Shown piece after piece: positions 15,136 to 26,128 of a DNA stretch of 64,000 nucleotides. The stretch's first letter is position 1; every line of letters starts with the position of its first letter. The notes under the pieces are model-generated. The model was not told where the DNA came from, did no database searches, and worked only from the letters and a program-made list of their open reading frames with translations. A program made the position numbers and the translations under genes. Location of the stretch: positions 91,427,980 through 91,491,979 of the forward strand of contig CP136063.1 in assembly GCA_032622095.1 (NCBI GenBank), read 5' to 3'. This DNA is from Siphonodentalium dalli (lineage: Eukaryota; Mollusca; Scaphopoda; Gadilida; Siphonodentaliidae).

Positions 15136-15727
15136 AGGGGTACTGTACGCCATTTTCAATAAATTCCCGGTGATAACAACGATCTATTATCGATACTATA
15201 TAGAAATATAAGTAATTTGAGTCGAAGATGTATTCTGTAAACGCTCAGGTTAATAGGCTATCTTCAAATTTAATAATTTAAAAGTTAATAATTTAATATA
15301 AATTGATTTTATGGCTCCAGCCATAAAATGGCGTCTCTTAAAATTCGAATTTCCGTGTACAAAACGTAATCAAATTATAATTGAGGGATACTGGATTAGG
15401 AAAACAATTGCACACACGATCGTTTGAAACATTATGCTTATACGGGGAGAAAACCCAAGCCACTCATTGACTAGTGACGGTACACTAACTTAAATGAGTA
15501 TATGGGACTACTAAGCATATAATATAATGTTTATTTGATTCATTTGGTTGAAAACTTTACAAAAATTACTCGACAACGACAATTTGTATTTTTGCATTCC
15601 GGTAAATTTGCCATCCGTAACAATACTTCGTACTCAACAGACTTTCAAAAAATGGAAAAGTTGTTACCTTATTCTCCGACTCGGGGATTATAGAAACCAA
15701 CAACAACATCTTGGGTACAGTACCCCT
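15136..15727. mobile_element. TTAA-flanked MITE in monomer B2
   Basis: The same MITE at the same site as in B1, so it was copied with the array rather than inserted independently. Confidence 0.92.
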
Positions 15728-17055
15728 TTAAACAAATAAACTCCACATAACCTATATAATTATAGTTTGTACAGACAACATCCAATATTCATGCACTGTC
15801 ACTAACAATCTAAGAAGAATAACTCAAAATCAATACTAACATCACACTGACGTCACTGCTTCGCGAATGTACCTGTGTATTTGTGTACTTGTGTATATAT
15901 AGATAATTTTAGGTGTGTGCTATTAAAATAAGATAGCGGAAGAATGACAAGTGCAGGTTATATCGTCACGTCCTTAAAGGTACTCAATCCGATCAGACGG
16001 TCCCCATACCATCAATATGCAACAAGTTTCAACAACAACAACAACAACAACAATTTTTTTTTTTCAAAAATACGCGTTAGTTTTCAGAATCGATTTATTG
16101 CAACAAAATAATGATAACCACTGTCAACTATGGTATAAAATTTCCCAAAACTTGTTATTCATCAACATTTTTTTCAACAAAATATGGCCGTATTATCACT
16201 AAAGTATCATGAAATTTGACCGTATTACCACTTGGTTTTAGAGTTATTAAAATATATATAGTTTTGTTCATATGCCAAACATAATCAGCGCGTAAATAGT
16301 ATATTGTCGTCAAGACATACGATGGTGTACGTAAACAAGAACATTCTCGTGTCACAAAACCTTTGCTTCTATACATAACACAGCGCAATTCTAATGGTTA
16401 ATCGCACACAAATGATACACCGCTCTTTATTATTTCCATATCAGGAAAACAGTAACAAATAACGCTCTTTATGTGTACCATATCCGGATCTAAACAAAAG
16501 CCAGGTTCTGTAACGTTTTTTTTGCTTTTGTTTACATAACAAAGGAAAAACATTTGACAATAACATACTGTTTATGCCATATTTCTGATTGGTATAAAAA
16601 CAAAGTCTGTCTATGTTTTACTATTCTTTTTGTTTATGGCGGTTTTTGACGGAGCTGAATATTTTAACAGCATGCCCACCGCCAACACCGCCCGTATCTT
16701 TAACATTTGAGACAACAGATTGGAGGCTGTTTGAATCACACATGTTATAACATAAGGTGTTAAACTCTTTTTGACTTGGCTGACTTATTTCAAATATATA
16801 TTCTTGCCCCATTCTCAATCGTCACCCTCGTCGAATCGGCTGACCTATTTTTACATTCCGAGGAATCGACGGAAAGTACCGAGGATTCCGATTGGCCCCA
16901 TTCTGTTAAATGTTTCGTATGACACCGGGTACATCGTCGTCATCGTCATCGGCATCAGATCATGCATAGTATTTATGCTAATCAGGCGAACACCTTATCT
17001 GGCAAACGTTTGAGTTGGGTAGGCTTTATAAGCACAGTGTGGGTGTTGGTTTATC

Positions 17056-17142
17056 GCCCGAATGACCCTCGGTGGTCCGGGGTGCAGGCTTCAAACCTGT
17101 AGCCGATTAGCGTCGGAGTGGTTCAATTCCACCTTTCGGGCG
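17056..17142 (+). tRNA. Selenocysteine tRNA, copy 6 (C2)
   Basis: Identical 87-nt gene. PSE 16990-17010, TATA 17025-17032, T5 terminator 17151-17155. Confidence 0.97.
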
Positions 17143-17638
17143 TATCAACATTTTTAAATGACCCGATAACGTTAATGGAAGTTGGAACCACAAACAAAGA
17201 TGTGTTTGCGCGAATGCTAATTTGGAAACAAAGCATAGACACGTATATGTGCGGACTAAATTTATACAATGCAGACCTATACACAGAAATTAAAGATATT
17301 CAGGTGAACTTTCTGTTTGTTTACAAGCTGACTATTTAAACAAATAAACTCCACATAACCTATATAATTATAGTTTGTACAGACAACATCCAATATTCAT
17401 GCACTGTCACTAACAATCTAAGAAGAATAACTCAAAATCAATACTAACATCACACTGACGTCACTGCTTCGCGAATGTACCTGTGTATTTGTGTACTTGT
17501 GTATATATAGATAATTTTAGGTGTGTGCTATTAAAATAAGATAGCGGAAGAATGACAAGTGCAGGTTATATCGTCACGTCCTTAAAGGTACTCAATCCGA
17601 TCAGACGGTCCCCATACCATCAATATGCAACAAGTTTC

Positions 17639-17669
<31 letters not shown>

Positions 17670-18669
17670 TTTTTTTTTCAAAAATACGCGTTAGTTTTCA
17701 GAATCGATTTATTGCAACAAAATAATGATAACCACTGTCAACTATGGTATAAAATTTCCCAAAACTTGTTATTCATCAACATTTTTTTCAACAAAATATG
17801 GCCGTATTATCACTAAAGTATCATGAAATTTGACCGTATTACCACTTGGTTTTAGAGTTATTAAAATATATATAGTTTTGTTCATATGCCAAACATAATC
17901 AGCGCGTAAATAGTATATTGTCGTCAAGACGTACGATGGTGTACGTAAACAAGAACATTCTCGGGTCACAAAACCTTTGCTTCTATACATAACACAGCGC
18001 AATTCTAATGGTTAATCGCACACAAATGATACACCGCTCTTTATTATTTCCATATCAGGAAAACAGTAACAAATAACGCTCTTTATGTGTACCATATCCG
18101 GATCTAAACAAAAGCCAGGTTCTGTAACGTTTTTTTTGCTTTTGTTTACATAACAAAGGAAAAACATTTGACAATAACATACTGTTTATGCCATATTTCT
18201 GATTGGTATAAAAACAAAGTCTGTCTATGTTTTACTATTCTTTTTGTTTATGGCGGTTTTTGACGGAGCTGAATATTTTAACAGCATGCCCACCGCCAAC
18301 ACCGCCCGTATCTTTAACATTTGAGACAACAGATTGGAGGCTGTTTGAATCACACATGTTATAACATAAGGTGTTAAACTCTTTTTGACGTGGCTGACTT
18401 ATTTCAAAAATATATTCTTGCCCCATTCTCAATCGTCACCCTCGTCGAATCGGCTGACCTATTTTTACATTCCGAGGAATCGACGGAAAGTACCGAGGAT
18501 TCCGATTGGCCCCATTCTGTTAAATGTTTCGTATGACACCGGGTACATCGCCGTCATCGTCATCGGCATCAGATTATGCATAGTATTTATGCTAATCAGG
18601 CGAACACCTTATCTGGCAAACGTTTGAGTTGGGTAGGCTTTATAAGCACAGTGTGGGTGTTGGTTTATC

Positions 18670-18756
18670 GCCCGAATGACCCTCGGTGGTCCGGGGTGCA
18701 GGCTTCAAACCTGTAGCCGATTAGCGTCGGAGTGGTTCAATTCCACCTTTCGGGCG
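18670..18756 (+). tRNA. Selenocysteine tRNA, copy 7 (A3)
   Basis: Identical 87-nt gene. PSE 18604-18624, TATA 18639-18646, T6 terminator 18764-18769. Confidence 0.97.
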
Positions 18757-20268
18757 TATCAACTTTTTTAAATGACCCTTAATGGAAGTTGGAATCACAA
18801 ACAAAGATGTGTTTGCGCGAATGCTAATTTGGAAACAAAACATAGACACGTATATGTGCGGACTAAATTTATACAATGCAGACCTATACACAGAAATTAA
18901 AGATATTCAGGTGAACTTTCTGTTTGTTTACAAGCTGACTATTTAAACAAATAAACTCCACATAACCTATATAATTATAGTTTGTACAGACAACATCCAA
19001 TATTCATGCACTGTCACTAACAATCTAAGAAGAATAACTCAAAATCAATACTAACATCACACTGACGTCACTGATTCGCGAATGTACCTATGTATTTGTG
19101 TACTTGTGTATATATAGATAATTTTAGGTGTGTGCTATTAAAATAAGATAGCGGAAGAATGACAAGTGCAGGTTATATCGTCACGTCCTTAAAGGTACTC
19201 AATCCGATCAGACGGTCCCCATACCATCAATATGCAACAAGTTTCAACAACAACAACAACAACAACAATTTTTTTCTCAAAAATACGCGTTAGTTTTCAG
19301 AATCGATTTATTGCAACAAAATAATGATAACCACTGTCAACTATGGTATAAAATTTCCAAAAACTTGTTATTCATCAACATTTTTTTCAACAAAATATGG
19401 CCGTATTATCACTAAAGTATCATGAAATTTGACCGTATTACCACTTGGTTTTAGAGTTATTAAAATATATATAGTTTTGTTCATATGCCAAACATAATCA
19501 GCGCGTAAATAGTATATTGTCGTCAAGACGTACGATGGTGTACGTAAACAAGAACATTCTCGTGTCACAAAACCTTTGCTTCTATACATAACACAGCGCA
19601 ATTCTAATGGTTAATCGCACACAAATGATACACCGCTCTTTATTATTTCCATATCAGGAAAACAGTAACAAATAACGCTCTTTATGTGTACCATATCCGG
19701 ATCTAAACAAAAGCCAGGTTCTGTAACGTTTTTTTTGCTTTTGTTTACATAACAAAGGAAAAACATTTGACAATAACATACTGTTTATGCCATATTTCTG
19801 ATTGGTATAAAAACAAAGTCTGTCTATGTTTTACTATTCTTTTTGTTTATGGCGGTTTTTGACGGAGCTGAATATTTTAACAGCATGCCCACCGCCAACA
19901 CCGCCCGTATCTTTAACATTTGAGACAACAGATTGGAGGCTGTTTGAATCACACATGTTATAACATAAGGTGTTAAACTCTTTTTGACTTGGCTGACTTA
20001 TTTCAAAAATATATTCTTGCCCCATTCTCAATCGTCACCCTCGTCGAATCGGCTGACCTATTTTTACATTCCGAGGAATCGACGGAAAGTACCGAGGATT
20101 CCGATTGGCCCCATTCTGTTAAATGTTTCGTATGACACCGGGTACATCGCCGTCATCGTCATCGGCATCAGATTATGCATAGTATTTATGCTAATCAGGC
20201 GAACACCTTATCTGGCAAACGTTTGAGTTGGGTAGGCTTTATAAGCACAGTGTGGGTGTTGGTTTATC

Positions 20269-20355
20269 GCCCGAATGACCCTCGGTGGTCCGGGGTGCAG
20301 GCTTCAAACCTGTAGCCGATTAGCGTCGGAGTGGTTCAATTCCACCTTTCGGGCG
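20269..20355 (+). tRNA. Selenocysteine tRNA, copy 8 (B3)
   Basis: Identical 87-nt gene. PSE 20203-20223, TATA 20238-20245, T5 terminator 20364-20368. Confidence 0.97.
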
Positions 20356-20552
20356 TATCAACATTTTTAAATGACCCGATAACGTTAATGGAAGTTGGAA
20401 TCACAAACAAAGATGTGTTTGCGCGAATGCTAATTTGGAAACAAAACATAGACACGTATATGTGCGGACTAAATTTATACAATGCAGACCTATACACAGA
20501 AATTAAAGATATTCAGGTGAACTTTCTGTTTTTTTACAAGCTGACTATTTAA

Positions 20553-21144
20553 AGGGGTACTGTACGCCATTTTCAATAAATTCCCGGTGATAACAACGAT
20601 CTATTATCGATACTATATAGAAATATAAGTAATTTGAGTCGAAGATGTATTCTGTAAACGCTCAGGTTAATAGGCTATCTTCAAATTTAATAATTTAAAA
20701 GTTAATAATTTAATATAAATTGATTTTATGGCTCCAGCCATAAAATGGCGTCTCTTAAAATTCGAATTTCCGTGTACAAAACGTAATCAAATTATAATTG
20801 AGGGATACTGGATTAGGAAAACAATTGCACACACGATCGTTTGAAACATTATGCTTATACGGGGAGAAAACCCAAGCCACTCATTGACTAGTGACGGTAC
20901 ACTAACTTAAATGAGTATATGGGACTACTAAGCATATAATATAATGTTTATTTGATTCATTTGGTTGAAAACTTTACAAAAATTACTCGACAACGACAAT
21001 TTGTATTTTTGCATTCCGGTAAATTTGCCATCCGTAACAATACTTCGTACTCAACAGACTTTCAAAAAATGGAAAAGTTGTTACCTTATTCTCCGACTCG
21101 GGGATTATAGAAACCAACAACAACATCTTGGGTACAGTACCCCT
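20553..21144. mobile_element. TTAA-flanked MITE in monomer B3
   Basis: The same MITE at the same site as in B1 and B2. Confidence 0.92.
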
Positions 21145-22472
21145 TTAAACAAATAAACTCCACATAACCTATATAATTATAGTTTGTACAGACAACATCC
21201 AATATTCATGCACTGTCACTAACAATCTAAGAAGAATAACTCAAAATCAATACTAACATCACACTGACGTCACTGCTTCGCGAATGTACCTGTGTATTTG
21301 TGTACTTGTGTATATATAGATAATTTTAGGTGTGTGCTATTAAAATAAGATAGCGGAAGAATGACAAGTGCAGGTTATATCGTCACGTCCTTAAAGGTAC
21401 TCAATCCGATCAGACGGTCCCCATACCATCAATATGCAACAAGTTTCAACAACAACAACAACAACAACAATTTTTTTTTTTCAAAAATACGCGTTAGTTT
21501 TCAGAATCGATTTATTGCAACAAAATAATGATAACCACTGTCAACTATGGTATAAAATTTCCCAAAACTTGTTATTCATCAACATTTTTTTCAACAAAAT
21601 ATGGCCGTATTATCACTAAAGTATCATGAAATTTGACCGTATTACCACTTGGTTTTAGAGTTATTAAAATATATATAGTTTTGTTCATATGCCAAACATA
21701 ATCAGCGCGTAAATAGTATATTGTCGTCAAGACATACGATGGTGTACGTAAACAAGAACATTCTCGTGTCACAAAACCTTTGCTTCTATACATAACACAG
21801 CGCAATTCTAATGGTTAATCGCACACAAATGATACACCGCTCTTTATTATTTCCATATCAGGAAAACAGTAACAAATAACGCTCTTTATGTGTACCATAT
21901 CCGGATCTAAACAAAAGCCAGGTTCTGTAACGTTTTTTTTGCTTTTGTTTACATAACAAAGGAAAAACATTTGACAATAACATACTGTTTATGCCATATT
22001 TCTGATTGGTATAAAAACAAAGTCTGTCTATGTTTTACTATTCTTTTTGTTTATGGCGGTTTTTGACGGAGCTGAATATTTTAACAGCATGCCCACCGCC
22101 AACACCGCCCGTATCTTTAACATTTGAGACAACAGATTGGAGGCTGTTTGAATCACACATGTTATAACATAAGGTGTTAAACTCTTTTTGACTTGGCTGA
22201 CTTATTTCAAATATATATTCTTGCCCCATTCTCAATCGTCACCCTCGTCGAATCGGCTGACCTATTTTTACATTCCGAGGAATCGACGGAAAGTACCGAG
22301 GATTCCGATTGGCCCCATTCTGTTAAATGTTTCGTATGACACCGGGTACATCGTCGTCATCGTCATCGGCATCAGATCATGCATAGTATTTATGCTAATC
22401 AGGCGAACACCTTATCTGGCAAACGTTTGAGTTGGGTAGGCTTTATAAGCACAGTGTGGGTGTTGGTTTATC

Positions 22473-22559
22473 GCCCGAATGACCCTCGGTGGTCCGGGGT
22501 GCAGGCTTCAAACCTGTAGCCGATTAGCGTCGGAGTGGTTCAATTCCACCTTTCGGGCG
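22473..22559 (+). tRNA. Selenocysteine tRNA, copy 9 (C3)
   Basis: Identical 87-nt gene. PSE 22407-22427, TATA 22442-22449, T5 terminator 22568-22572. It is the last intact copy, about 3.4 kb upstream of the first PARS2-like exon. Confidence 0.97.
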
Positions 22560-23055
22560 TATCAACATTTTTAAATGACCCGATAACGTTAATGGAAGTT
22601 GGAACCACAAACAAAGATGTGTTTGCGCGAATGCTAATTTGGAAACAAAGCATAGACACGTATATGTGCGGACTAAATTTATACAATGCAGACCTATACA
22701 CAGAAATTAAAGATATTCAGGTGAACTTTCTGTTTGTTTACAAGCTGACTATTTAAACAAATAAACTCCACATAACCTATATAATTATAGTTTGTACAGA
22801 CAACATCCAATATTCATGCACTGTCACTAACAATCTAAGAAGAATAACTCAAAATCAATACTAACATCACACTGACGTCACTGCTTCGCGAATGTACCTG
22901 TGTATTTGTGTACTTGTGTATATATAGATAATTTTAGGTGTGTGCTATTAAAATAAGATAGCGGAAGAATGACAAGTGCAGGTTATATCGTCACGTCCTT
23001 AAAGGTACTCAATCCGATCAGACGGTCCCCATACCATCAATATGCAACAAGTTTC

Positions 23056-23089
<34 letters not shown>

Positions 23090-24089
23090 TTTTTTTTTCA
23101 AAAATACGCGTTAGTTTTCAGAATCGATTTATTGCAACAAAATAATGATAACCACTGTCAACTATGGTATAAAATTTCCCAAAACTTGTTATTCATCAAC
23201 ATTTTTTTCAACAAAATATGGCCGTATTATCACTAAAGTATCATGAAATTTGACCGTATTACCACTTGGTTTTAGAGTTATTAAAATATATATAGTTTTG
23301 TTCATATGCCAAACATAATCAGCGCGTAAATAGTATATTGTCGTCAAGACGTACGATGGTGTACGTAAACAAGAACATTCTCGGGTCACAAAACCTTTGC
23401 TTCTATACATAACACAGCGCAATTCTAATGGTTAATCGCACACAAATGATACACCGCTCTTTATTATTTCCATATCAGGAAAACAGTAACAAATAACGCT
23501 CTTTATGTGTACCATATCCGGATCTAAACAAAAGCCAGGTTCTGTAACGTTTTTTTTGCTTTTGTTTACATAACAAAGGAAAAACATTTGACAATAACAT
23601 ACTGTTTATGCCATATTTCTGATTGGTATAAAAACAAAGTCTGTCTATGTTTTACTATTCTTTTTGTTTATGGCGGTTTTTGACGGAGCTGAATATTTTA
23701 ACAGCATGCCCACCGCCAACACCGCCCGTATCTTTAACATTTGAGACAACAGATTGGAGGCTGTTTGAATCACACATGTTATAACATAAGGTGTTAAACT
23801 CTTTTTGACGTGGCTGACTTATTTCAAAAATATATTCTTGCCCCATTCTCAATCGTCACCCTCGTCGAATCGGCTGACCTATTTTTACATTCCGAGGAAT
23901 CGACGGAAAGTACCGAGGATTCCGATTGGCCCCATTCTGTTAAATGTTTCGTATGACACCGGGTACATCGCCGTCATCGTCATCGGCATCAGATTATGCA
24001 TAGTATTTATGCTAATCAGGCGAACACCTTATCTGGCAAACTTTTGAGTTGGGTAGGCTTTATAAGCACAGTGTGTGTGTGTGTTTATC

Positions 24090-24441
24090 GTCTGAATGAC
24101 CCTCGGTGGTCCGGTGTGCAGGCTTCAAACCTGTAGCCGATTAGTGTAAACATATTTTTATTTCCAAATCCAAACATAATACACATAATACACAAATGAC
24201 ATAAATATACAACATATAAGAGATAATGTATGGAAATGAGGATCAGACAACAAGCCCGAGAGTGAGAAAGTAGAGGGGACAGAGTTTTCAATAATTTATT
24301 TGCTGCGTGATGAAAATTATGCTCGTAGTAATATGCATGCGTCAGGCTTCACGGGAGGGGGTCAATCGCAATGGCCAATTCCTGTTTCATTTCAATGGGG
24401 TTCGATTAGCGTCGGAGTGGTTCAATTCCACCTTTCGGGCG
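24090..24441 (+). pseudogene. tRNA-Sec pseudogene split by an insertion (A4)
   Basis: The 5' part (24090-24144) begins GTCTGAA instead of GCCCGAA, which breaks acceptor pairing, and has GGTGTG instead of GGGGTG in the D-arm. The anticodon arm survives. The gene is interrupted in the variable arm and resumes at CGATTAGCGTCGG (24403), running to CGGGCG at 24441. CGATTAG is present on both sides of the interruption. The PSE is also altered (AAACTTTT for AAACGTTT) and the -20 region has expanded to a GTGTGT run. It is almost certainly non-functional. Confidence 0.93.
24145..24402 (-). mobile_element. 258-bp insertion in the tRNA-Sec pseudogene, 7-bp flanking repeats
   Basis: The insert is flanked by CGATTAG at 24138-24144 and 24403-24409, consistent with a 7-bp target-site duplication. 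No terminal inverted repeats are visible. Read on the minus strand it ends in an A-rich tail (GGAAATAAAAATATG...), as a 5'-truncated retroposon would. Family unknown. Confidence 0.65.
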
Positions 24442-25239
24442 TATTAACATTTTTAAATGACCCGATAACGTTAATGGAAGTTGGAACCACAAACAAAGAT
24501 GTGTTTGCGCGAATGCTAATTTGGAAACAAAACATAGACACGTATCTGTGCGGACTAAATTTATACAATGCAGACATATACACAGCAAATAAAGATATTC
24601 AGGTGAACTTTCTGTTTGTTTACAAGCTGACTTTTTAAACAAATAATCTCCACATAACCTATATAATTATATTGTGTGCAGCGCAACATCCAATATTCAT
24701 GCACTGTTACTGACAATCTAAGAAGAATAACTCAAAATCAATACTAACATCACACTGACGTCACTGATTCGCGAATGTACCTGTGTATTAATATTTTGTG
24801 TACTTGTGTATGTATAGATAATTTTTAGGTGTGTGCTATTAAAATAAGATAGCGGAAGAATGACAAGTGCATGTTATGCATATATCGTCACGTCCTTAAA
24901 GGTACTCAATCCGATCAGACGGTCCCCATACCATCAATATCTTCAACTTTTTATTCAATCTTTTAATATTTTACATTTTATAAGACTGCAACAAGTTCCA
25001 ACAAGTTCCAACAACAAGTTCCAACAACAACAACAACAACAACAACATTTCTTCAAAATATGCTTTAGTTTTCAGAATCGATTTATTGCAACAAAATAAT
25101 GCTAGTTACCACTGTCAACTATGGTATAAAATTTCCCAAAACTTGTTATTCATCAACATTTTTTTCAAACAAAATATGGCCGTATTATCACAAAAGTATC
25201 ATGAAATTTGACCGTATTACCACTTGGTTTTAGAGTTAT

Positions 25240-25936
25240 CCATCTTCATCCGCAATTTTGTCCGAGACCCTCCGTTTGACCACGTGTTTCTGGGCCACAT
25301 ATTATTACACATCTCGAGAATTAACAAACTTCAAAAATCGATATCTGATCACTTTGAGCTTTGATGGGTGGGTTCCTCGACTAGAATCAAATAGTTTTGT
25401 TTACCCCTCGACCCTGTTAAATTGCTAATGTCGGTTATTATTTGTATTTGTGTAAACAGGACTGACACACAGGCCCTTGGCTTGTAACAATTATATGTTT
25501 TATATATCTAAAGAGGTATAGACAAGTCACATATCAAGAGCATGTGGACCAGCAGTCTGAGTGAACGTCGACTCAATATTTGAAATATTCAATGTTGTAA
25601 TGAATATTTAGGTATGAGTTTACTCAGACTGGTGGACCAGCTGAAGAGGTGCAAATTTTCGTAAATCTATGACCAGAATAAGTGTTTCGGTGACATATAA
25701 AACCATCAATACACTGATCAATAGCGTCTTTAATGTATTAATCGAAAGTAAACGCTCTTTATTCCATCCTTTATCCTGTCAAAATGTATACCCGTCGACT
25801 CCCGATAAGTCGTAATTTGGGTTGGAGTCACGCGTTTTAGACAATACTCAAAAGTCAGAACTTTAATCGAGCACACCAATTGGCATACAACGAAAAGCGA
25901 AACACGTTTTTATTCTCAATTGAATCTTATGTAAAA
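25240..25936 (+). other. Region upstream of the PARS2-like start codon
   Basis: Single-copy-looking DNA between the array and the gene; the promoter and 5' UTR are presumably here. A CACGTG E-box occurs near 25281. A small inverted repeat (CAGTCTGAGT near 25553, ACTCAGACTG near 25622) lies in the middle. I cannot assign a TATA box or transcription start. An in-frame upstream ATG exists at 25880. Confidence 0.45.
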
Positions 25937-26128
25937 ATGCCGGCATCAGAATATCGCCGATGCTTTACTGACATGATAAAATTAAGAGCAATTCCAAATG
26001 GATTAATGACTTTCAGCAAATATATGCAATATAGAAAGCAGTCTCATCGAATATCCGTTTCCAAATTATTTCAGAATTTTGGGAACCCGCAGCCGGTTAA
26101 ACCTGACAGTTCATCTAAAAGCCAAAAG
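25937..26128 (+). CDS. PARS2: PARS2 exon 1 (mitochondrial presequence)
   Basis: 64 codons starting [10 protein letters not shown], rich in Arg, Lys and Ser with few acids: a probable matrix-targeting signal. It ends SSSKSQK, lining up with the residues before LMxY in the next exon. Donor AAG|GTTGTG is a weak GT site. The frame reads on to a stop at 26141, which splicing would avoid. Confidence 0.78.

Larger units (their letters stand above)
12442..17858 (+). repeat. Higher-order repeat 2 (A2-B2-C2)
   Basis: Near-identical to HOR 1 and HOR 3. The visible differences are mainly CAA-tract lengths and a few single-base changes. Confidence 0.95.
17859..23278 (+). repeat. Higher-order repeat 3 (A3-B3-C3)
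   Basis: The third near-identical trimer, offset from HOR 2 by 5417 bp for most landmarks. It shares the A-type CGGGTCAC and CGTGGCTG variants with HOR 2. Confidence 0.95.
7017..25239 (+). repeat. Tandem array of ten tRNA-Sec-bearing monomers
   Basis: Homology starts at TATTAAAATATATATAG (7017) and each monomer ends with TTTTAGAGT just before the next TATTAAAA. Monomer starts are 7017, 8621, 10825, 12442, 14041, 16245, 17859, 19458, 21662 and 23279. Lengths are about 1604, 2204, 1617, 1599, 2204, 1614, 1599, 2204, 1617 and 1961 bp. Each carries, in order: an AT-rich leader, a GC-richer 200-bp block, a PSE, a TATA box, a tRNA-Sec, a T-run, a trailing region and a (CAA)n tract of variable length. 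The order A-B-C repeats with a period of 5417-5425 bp. Reading frames recurring in every monomer (65, 77 and 80 codons) travel with the repeat and show no domains. Confidence 0.97.
23279..25239 (+). repeat. Terminal, decayed monomer A4
   Basis: The first 770 bp or so match A2 and A3 almost exactly. From about 24040 onward it diverges: a PSE change, a GTGTGT expansion, a broken tRNA, an inserted 258-bp segment, and many substitutions and small indels. It ends at 25239, where homology to the monomer boundary stops. Confidence 0.9.

Noticed and set aside
7017-25239. CRISPR-like or bacterial repeat array
   Set aside because: The unit is 1.6-2.2 kb, contains Pol III genes and the region is eukaryotic.
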